Shown here: piece by piece, positions 39,011 through 43,246 of the stretch
Position numbering within the stretch: the first letter of the stretch is position 1
Layout: every line of letters starts with the position of its first letter
Source of the DNA: a virus
Virus record (IMG/VR): IMGVR_UViG_3300033141_006331
Location: 1 to 43,246 of that record
Length of the DNA: 43,246 bases
Reading direction: 5' to 3' (one strand)
Notes under the pieces: generated by a model
The model's input: the letters and a program-made list of their open reading frames with translations, nothing else
Told to the model about the DNA's origin: nothing
The model's database searches: none
Position numbers and translations under genes: made by a program

Positions 39011-39073
39011 GCCTGCCCGACGGTCAGGCGGGCCTGCCCGACGGTCAGGCGGGCCTGCCCGACGGTCAGGCGG
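39011..39073 (+). repeat. Three perfect tandem copies of a 21-bp palindromic repeat
   Basis: GCCTGCCCGACGGTCAGGCGG occurs at 39011-39031, 39032-39052 and 39053-39073 without spacers. Each copy is an imperfect palindrome (GCCTGCCCGA...TCAGGCGGGC overlapping the next copy). The flanks carry short GGCTAG(A)AGG repeats. The unit is of the same class as the dispersed palindromes. It could be an IHF-like or recombination-prone site; no coding function. Confidence 0.85.
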
Positions 39074-39095
39074 GCTGGAAGGCTAGAAGGCTAGG

Positions 39096-39302
39096 ATGCT
39101 TAAGAATCGTACTCCATATGACCCCCCGGCACCAAAGATGACCAAGCACGACAAGCTGGCAGTGGCCCGCTGGCTGCGCGGCCAATTGCGGCGCATTGAA
39201 AAACTCCCTCATGCTCCTCAAATGAGGGATCAGATAGACCGGCTATGGCAAACCGTGAACCAATTGGAAAAGGAGGGCAGACATGAAAGCTGCGGTCGCT
39301 AA
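39096..39302 (+). CDS. Small early protein, basic
   Basis: 68 residues from ATG 39096, MLKNRTPYDPPAPKMTKHDK onward. Basic and helical (LAVARWLRGQLRRIEKLPHA). It follows the tandem palindromic repeat and overlaps the next gene by 20 bases. No assigned family. Confidence 0.55.
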   Translation: MLKNRTPYDPPAPKMTKHDKLAVARWLRGQLRRIEKLPHAPQMRDQIDRLWQTVNQLEKEGRHESCGR

Positions 39303-39786
39303 CCAATTTGCAAGTCCAGTTAGCATTGAAGCCGAACATAACTGCCCTGATACAAAAGGATGTTTGTGGTTGTGGGCGCATGTTCTATTAAGGGCAATTG
39401 ATGATGCGAAAAACAGAGTAAAAGCTCTATCGGGCTTCGGCGTCAGTATGCACCGCAAAGATTTAATCGCAAAACAGGCTCGCGCATGGTTTCGCAGCAA
39501 TAATACCGATATGGGCAGCTTTTTATGGATATGCTGGCTATTTAATTTGGACCCCGAGGCTGTGCGTGCTGCAGTATTGGAAGGCATTAAACCCAATGTG
39601 CCTGCGGTGCATTATGGCCTTACCATCCGAACTGACCGTCGGCAAAAAAGCTTAACTCAACACGACTTAGCAGAGGATCTGGGTGTGACCCAACAGGCAG
39701 TTTCAAGGTGGGAGCGCGGTTTATGCGGACCCTCCAGATCGGTTAAACAGCAGCTAGTGGCTTTATTGGAGGAAGTATTGGCATGA
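39283..39786 (+). CDS. XRE-family HTH regulator with N-terminal helical domain
   Basis: 167 residues. The C-terminal helix-turn-helix (LTQHDLAEDLGVTQQAVSRW) covers about 123-142. The N-terminal part (CLWLWAHVLLRAIDDAKNRV; SFLWICWLFNLDPEAVRAAV) is a helical region found in other phage regulators. It overlaps the following zinc protein by four bases (ATGA). Confidence 0.75.
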   Translation: MKAAVANQFASPVSIEAEHNCPDTKGCLWLWAHVLLRAIDDAKNRVKALSGFGVSMHRKDLIAKQARAWFRSNNTDMGSFLWICWLFNLDPEAVRAAVLEGIKPNVPAVHYGLTIRTDRRQKSLTQHDLAEDLGVTQQAVSRWERGLCGPSRSVKQQLVALLEEVLA

Positions 39787-39965
39787 AGGATTATATCTGG
39801 TGCCCTTACAATGGCTATACCCGCAGGATACATCCGGCGGTTTGCGAGTGGCATAAGCAAGAGCGGGATCCTGTTTGCGTTCGTTCTAAATGCAAAAGGG
39901 CAGATTGGCCCTTAAGGAAGGAGGATAAAAAATGTCGTACGCGGTCGCAAGCCTCCTTTTTATAG
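39783..39965 (+). CDS. Small CxxC-type zinc protein
   Basis: 60 residues. Four cysteines (WCPYNG, VCEWHK, PVCVRSKC) suggest a zinc site; the short N-terminal block YIWCPYNGYTRRIHPAVCEW resembles other phage zinc proteins as remembered. The last 25 residues overlap the ribosome site and start of the next small membrane gene, so the C-terminus may be extended. Start overlaps the previous stop (ATGA). Confidence 0.6.
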   Translation: MKDYIWCPYNGYTRRIHPAVCEWHKQERDPVCVRSKCKRADWPLRKEDKKCRTRSQASFL

Positions 39966-40084
39966 CTTCTTTTTTTGTTGGAGTGTTTGCAGGAGGCATG
40001 ATCATGCGCGAGATCATGAACCGGAATTTCAGGCGAGAGATCAGAAAATACCGTAAAGTGGTGCATTTGGGCAGGAGGGTATAA
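39932..40084 (+). CDS. Small membrane protein (early region)
   Basis: 50 residues from ATG 39932, behind AAGGAGG. One strong transmembrane segment (VASLLFIASFFVGVFAGGMI, 5-24) followed by a basic cytoplasmic tail (MREIMNRNFRREIRKYRKVV). It overlaps the previous gene. A single-pass small membrane protein; possible role in exclusion or lysis control, unproven. Confidence 0.65.
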   Translation: MSYAVASLLFIASFFVGVFAGGMIMREIMNRNFRREIRKYRKVVHLGRRV

Positions 40085-40158
40085 TGAAGCTCGAAGAAGC
40101 CAAAATCTGCATAAACTGCGATGAGCTGTTTGTAGGTGATGTCTGCCCTTTTTCATGA
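40084..40158 (+). CDS. Tiny CxxC protein, possibly truncated rubredoxin-like knuckle
   Basis: 24 residues, starting at the TAATG overlap with the previous stop. MKLEEAKICINCDELFVGDV then CPFS-stop. The CINC...CP pattern would normally continue with a second CxxC pair, so the gene looks truncated by a frameshift. Overlaps the next gene as ATGA. Confidence 0.4.
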   Translation: MKLEEAKICINCDELFVGDVCPFS

Positions 40159-40595
40159 GCCCTTATTATGATTATGCACTAAGCACTGAGGGCCTAGAGC
40201 CAGAGCCCGGGCCGCACTTCAGCGGGGCCGATGAAGTGGCCGCCCACCAAGCAGAGAATCTGCGCCGGGCCATAGGTGATGAGTTGTGGGAATGGTTGTG
40301 TGAGATGGAGAGAAAAATGGAAAAAAAAGAATTAGAAGAATGCATTCAGGCAGTACGGGCGGTAAAGGAAGCCCAAAAAAAAGCGGATGAGAAAATAAAG
40401 CAAACGTTTTACGGGGGGCGAAAAATATATTTTTTCACCCCTTCTACTATGCGGCGTGCCGCGCCTGCCCGAGTGGAATGGGCAAGGGTGATTCAGGCAC
40501 GTCCAGAAATACGCATTAGAAATTTGCGGACAGGAAAAGATAGGACTATTCATTTGGACGATGTTATAGATGAACCGCACAACGGTCAACCGTGA
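40155..40595 (+). CDS. Hypothetical early protein
   Basis: 146 residues. An acidic, helical start (GADEVAAHQAENLRRAIGDE) is followed by a charged coil (KMEKKELEECIQAVRAVKEA) and a basic beta region (RIRNLRTGKDRTIHLDDVID). The C-terminal EPHNGQP comes from a GGTCAACCGTGAACGG repeat. Family not recognised. Confidence 0.6.
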   Translation: MSPYYDYALSTEGLEPEPGPHFSGADEVAAHQAENLRRAIGDELWEWLCEMERKMEKKELEECIQAVRAVKEAQKKADEKIKQTFYGGRKIYFFTPSTMRRAAPARVEWARVIQARPEIRIRNLRTGKDRTIHLDDVIDEPHNGQP

Positions 40596-40608
40596 ACGGC
40601 AAACGCGA

Positions 40609-40971
40609 ATGCTCCTAATTCCCATTGACGATATACTTCGCACCACGGCCAACGGCGTCCAGGTCCTGGTCTCCCATACGGGCAAACCCGCCTGGGTGCC
40701 GAGAAACCATGTGCTCTTTATTCCGCATGCTATGATAGTGCCTGAATGGCTTGGCAGGCGCCTCCTTTTTGCGGAAACCGAAAAACCCCCTCAGACGGCC
40801 CCCCGGGAGCCCGCTGTACGCAAATCCCGGCATGATCGTGGGCGAGTCGCGAGAGTGCGCTCAGCCAGCGAGCCAAAGATCAGCTGTGATCCGGTAGCCA
40901 GCGAGCCAAACTCCGCCTCGCGGCCGCCCATTGATCGCATATTGGGAAATGGATCCAGAACGCTGGCTTGA
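40609..40971 (+). CDS. Small early protein with WVPRNH motif and low-complexity tail
   Basis: 120 residues from ATG 40609 (an upstream in-frame start at 40570 lies in repeat sequence). IPIDDILRTTANGVQVLVSH and PAWVPRNHVLFIP match a small phage-specific fold I have seen in other early operons. The C-terminal 45 residues are basic and low-complexity with an internal 15-bp duplication (AGCCAGCGAGCCAAA at 40863 and 40896). Confidence 0.55.
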   Translation: MLLIPIDDILRTTANGVQVLVSHTGKPAWVPRNHVLFIPHAMIVPEWLGRRLLFAETEKPPQTAPREPAVRKSRHDRGRVARVRSASEPKISCDPVASEPNSASRPPIDRILGNGSRTLA

Positions 40972-41533
40972 ACAGAACACGTTTCAGTGTGCTATGGGCC
41001 GCGTGAGCCCGCGGCAGTGTAGGGCGCTCAGGGCTAGGCCAAAAGACCCCCTGGAAGGCCCTGGACCCTGGCAGCCTTTTGAGTGCGTACGCTGCACAGA
41101 ATGGAGGAAGAAGATCATGGAGCTTGAACAAACAACCGTAAATCCCACGAGTAAAAAGTGTACCAAATGCGGCGAGGAAAAACCGTTAAAGGAATTCTAC
41201 GCTGATCCCAAAAGCAAAGATGGCCATTCCTATCATTGCAAAGAATGCCAGCGCCAGGCCGGACGCGAACGACGATTGCGCAAAAAGCTGGGCAAGTCCT
41301 CTGCCTCTCAAAAAACCGAAACCAAAATTTCCGATTCTGTTTTGGAGCCAGCTTTTGCCGAATATTTTATCTGCGCAGACTGCGGTTTTCCTATTAATAT
41401 GACCAATGAAGAAGAAGCGTTTTTCCGCCCGCATATGCGCTACCGCAACGGCGAATGCCGCTGCTTGCCTTGTGCCGAAAGATACGCTGCCAAACGGCTA
41501 GGCAGAAAGGAGGAAACATGCAAACCGGTTTAG
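40949..41533 (+). CDS. Multi-zinc-ribbon protein (possible HNH-associated)
   Basis: 194 residues from ATG 40949; TTG 40931 is an alternative. Several CxxC pairs: CVRC, KKCTKCGEEKPLKEFYAD with CKECQRQAGRER (an HNH-nuclease-style N-terminal ribbon), and CADC with CRCLPC near the C-terminus. No HNH catalytic histidines are apparent, so it may be only the zinc part of such a nuclease or a DNA-binding protein. Overlaps the previous gene and ends just after the next ribosome site. Confidence 0.6.
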   Translation: MDPERWLEQNTFQCAMGRVSPRQCRALRARPKDPLEGPGPWQPFECVRCTEWRKKIMELEQTTVNPTSKKCTKCGEEKPLKEFYADPKSKDGHSYHCKECQRQAGRERRLRKKLGKSSASQKTETKISDSVLEPAFAEYFICADCGFPINMTNEEEAFFRPHMRYRNGECRCLPCAERYAAKRLGRKEETCKPV

Positions 41534-41709
41534 TTTATACCGACCGCGGATTTAAAACCTTTACCGATTACCGCCGGATCCAGCGCGGCCCCCGCCGCGG
41601 CATGGTGGAGGTGTGCATCTGCCGTCCCGTCCAAGCGGGCGTCAAGTACGTGCCCCGCGTGGTTCATCCAGACCAGATCAAAAGATATCCTGAACGGAGG
41701 ATTGAATGA
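41518..41709 (+). CDS. Small basic early protein
   Basis: 63 residues from ATG 41518 with AGGAGG; a longer frame from 41455 is rejected because it overlaps the zinc protein. MQTGLVYTDRGFKTFTDYRR and VKYVPRVVHPDQIKRYPERR: basic, beta-rich, no known family. Overlaps next start as ATGA. Confidence 0.6.
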   Translation: MQTGLVYTDRGFKTFTDYRRIQRGPRRGMVEVCICRPVQAGVKYVPRVVHPDQIKRYPERRIE

Positions 41710-41993
41710 GCTCAATGGACAACACGTATAAATTAAATGCCGCATGGGTTGCTGGATACATTGAAATATTAAATATCATGACCAGTTTAGCTTATGTTCT
41801 AGCTGTTCCAGCGGATTTGGACGAGATGTTTTATAAATCCTTACAAGAAAGACTCTTAACAGTGCCAGGGTTAGACAAAAAAAACGCTTTGAAGTTAGTC
41901 AACGAATATCGCAGCTCAGTACAAACCCTGCGAACTGCCATAACCTCTTGGCACCAGGCAAAGAGGAACGACGATGAATCAATTGACCCCTGA
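41706..41993 (+). CDS. Small early protein, helical
   Basis: 95 residues starting in an ATGA overlap. Helical, moderately acidic (YKLNAAWVAGYIEILNIMTS; LLTVPGLDKKNALKLVNEYR). No family recognised. Belongs to the operon that leads to the excisionase-like gene and int, which it overlaps by 20 bases. Confidence 0.6.
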   Translation: MSSMDNTYKLNAAWVAGYIEILNIMTSLAYVLAVPADLDEMFYKSLQERLLTVPGLDKKNALKLVNEYRSSVQTLRTAITSWHQAKRNDDESIDP

Positions 41994-42366
41994 AATGCAA
42001 AACATTATCCTCGACCTCGAAGGCCTGGCCAAGGCCCTGTGTTGCAACAAAGATTTTTTGCGCCGCTATTGGCGCGATCTGCCCCATGTATTCATCGGCC
42101 GTGGCCGCGATGCCCGCGGGGCCAGGTTTAATCTCGCCGAGGTCTGGGCCTATCTCCGAGCAGCAAGGGGGGTCAATTATGAGCATCTACAAGGACAAGA
42201 ATCGGGGATGGTGGGTCAGCGATTTTTGGCATCGAAAGCGCCGGTACCGCAAGGCAGGCTTTCCCACGCGCAACGATGCGCTCCGTTGGGAAGCCGTAAA
42301 ACGCGAAGAGCTGGCAGCGCCGAAGATCCAGATCCCTTTAATCTCCTTCCAGGAGCTGGCGACTGA
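41974..42366 (+). CDS. Excisionase-like DNA-binding protein with extended tail
   Basis: 130 residues. The N-terminal part (LEGLAKALCCNKDFLRRYWR; RGRDARGARFNLAEVWAYLR) is a winged-helix/excisionase-like module. From about residue 78 the sequence overlaps the integrase gene (188 bases) in another frame and looks like chance sequence, so the protein may have gained a longer tail. It lies directly before int, the usual place of xis. Confidence 0.6.
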   Translation: MNQLTPEMQNIILDLEGLAKALCCNKDFLRRYWRDLPHVFIGRGRDARGARFNLAEVWAYLRAARGVNYEHLQGQESGMVGQRFLASKAPVPQGRLSHAQRCAPLGSRKTRRAGSAEDPDPFNLLPGAGD

Positions 42367-43246
42367 GTATCTTAAATGGTGTATGTTGAGGATGCAGCCT
42401 AACACAGTGAGACAAAAGAGATTTGTTTACCGCTCATTTCTGGAGTTTGCCGGAGGTGATCTGCCTGCCGAGGCCGTCACTCGCGCCCAGGTGGGCCGCC
42501 TTATTCAGCTCCGGGCCACCCAGGCCGGCAACAAGGCTGCCAACCGTACCCTGCGCGATCTTAAAGCCCTTTTCAACTGGGCCATTGACCAGGAGCTTTT
42601 CTTTTCACCCAATCCATGCCGCAAGATAGAGCCGTTACCAGAGGAGCCATACAAACCCTATGTGCCCCCGGCAGAGGACATCGCCAAGGTCCGCCTGGTG
42701 GCCGACCGTGACGAACGCGATTTCATTGAAACCATTTACCACACTGTCTGCCGCAGAGCCGAGGCTGCCCGCCTCACCTGGGAGGACATCAATTTTGAGC
42801 GCCGTTCCATAGTCATGTATACCCGCAAACGCCGCGGGGGCCAGTTAGAACCAATTGTGAAGCCCATGAACCGCACGCTCCATGATATACTACTGGCCCG
42901 CTACCGCAGGCGCGACAAATCATCCCCTTATGTGTTTAATTTCAGCCAAGATCGACTGGACCATATGATGCCACGCCTTTGCGCCAAGGCTGGGGTTAAA
43001 CGGTTCGGCTTCCATGCCATTCGCCATTTTGTCTCCAGTATCATAGCAGATACAGAGAAGGGCTCGCTCAAGGCAGTCCAGGAATTGTTAGGCCACAAGC
43101 GCCTCGCTACCACAGAGAAGTATTTACACATAATAGGAAAGGCCGTGTGGGATGCGGTGGAAGTTTTGGATTCTGGGAAAAGTCCCCGACTTTTCCCTAC
43201 CAAATTAGCAACGGCAAAATCTTCGGGAGGTGAGCTAAGTGATTGA
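42179..43246 (+). CDS. int: Tyrosine site-specific recombinase (phage integrase)
   Basis: 355 residues from ATG 42179 with GGGGGG just upstream; a longer frame to 42086 lies inside the excisionase-like gene. The catalytic set is visible: Arg in CRRAEAARLTW (192/193), beta Lys217, H279xxR282 in HAIRH, His306 in LLGHK and Tyr315 in TTEKYLHI. The N-terminal SAM-like core-binding domain covers about 55-145. The protein should insert the phage at tRNA-Ser. The stop is the last codon of the window, so attR should be within a short distance. Confidence 0.93.
   Translation: MSIYKDKNRGWWVSDFWHRKRRYRKAGFPTRNDALRWEAVKREELAAPKIQIPLISFQELATEYLKWCMLRMQPNTVRQKRFVYRSFLEFAGGDLPAEAVTRAQVGRLIQLRATQAGNKAANRTLRDLKALFNWAIDQELFFSPNPCRKIEPLPEEPYKPYVPPAEDIAKVRLVADRDERDFIETIYHTVCRRAEAARLTWEDINFERRSIVMYTRKRRGGQLEPIVKPMNRTLHDILLARYRRRDKSSPYVFNFSQDRLDHMMPRLCAKAGVKRFGFHAIRHFVSSIIADTEKGSLKAVQELLGHKRLATTEKYLHIIGKAVWDAVEVLDSGKSPRLFPTKLATAKSSGGELSD

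Noticed and set aside
39011-39073. Possible CRISPR array
   Set aside because: Three identical 21-bp units follow each other without any spacer, and no cas gene is present; it is a tandem palindromic repeat.

Overview
The window is a host chromosome segment (1 to about 5547) carrying a nearly complete siphovirus-type prophage (about 5548 to at least 43246). The host is probably a Desulfobacterota/deltaproteobacterial relative. That is an inference from the fused cysteine synthase/CysRS-like gene, the DUF3135-type protein and the many short GC-rich palindromes and tandem repeats at gene junctions; no marker gene in the window fixes the taxon.

Host part: a sugar-nucleotide epimerase/dehydratase (minus strand), divergent from a fusion of cysteine synthase with a CysRS-like protein whose HIGH and KMSKS motifs are degraded, then a DUF3135-like coiled-coil protein and a convergent radical SAM protein. 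At 5548-5613 lies only the 3' part of a class II tRNA-Ser(GCU), read on the minus strand. This is the attL scar of a phage that integrates into tRNA-Ser. The tyrosine integrase ends exactly at the right edge of the window, so attR and the rebuilt tRNA should lie just beyond 43246.

Prophage layout: (1) replication: a D5/SF3 primase-helicase and a CHC2-zinc/Toprim primase, separated by a repeat-rich AT-rich stretch that could be an origin. (2) 8779-9015: a large structured RNA element of HEARO/omega-RNA type with no IscB gene, followed by a transposon-end-like hairpin. (3) Packaging: a DUF2493 (SLOG) protein, a phosphoribosyltransferase fused to a terminase-small-subunit-like domain, a small basic protein and a GpA-family large terminase. 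(4) A small accessory cassette ending in a three-way-junction RNA structure with a U6 tract. (5) Head: a gpW-like connector, lambda-type portal, and one long open frame holding a small head domain, a prohead protease and an HK97-fold capsid protein, with internal Shine-Dalgarno/ATG starts. (6) Tail: tail tube, tail chaperone with a -1 frameshift at A AAA AAC, tape measure, DUF2460, a BR0599/gpL-like hub with an inserted LamG domain, NlpC/P60, TipJ-like tip protein, fibres and adhesins including a second LamG protein with ten 20-residue repeats. (7) Lysis: small membrane protein, M23-type endolysin, holin.

(8) A leftward lysogeny operon (repressor, WYL/TerB-like protein, lipoprotein, membrane zinc protein) shares a divergent control region at 37378-37464 with the rightward early operon. 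That operon carries a P-loop protein, Ner-like and CII-like regulators, many small CxxC proteins, an excisionase-like protein and the integrase. In the circular phage the early operon would run through int and attP towards the replication genes.

The head, tail and lysis genes look complete, so the element may be inducible. The most unusual items are the orphan HEARO-like RNA, the degenerate CysRS fusion, the phosphoribosyltransferase/terminase fusion, the merged head ORF, the three-way-junction attenuator-like element and the lysogeny operon.
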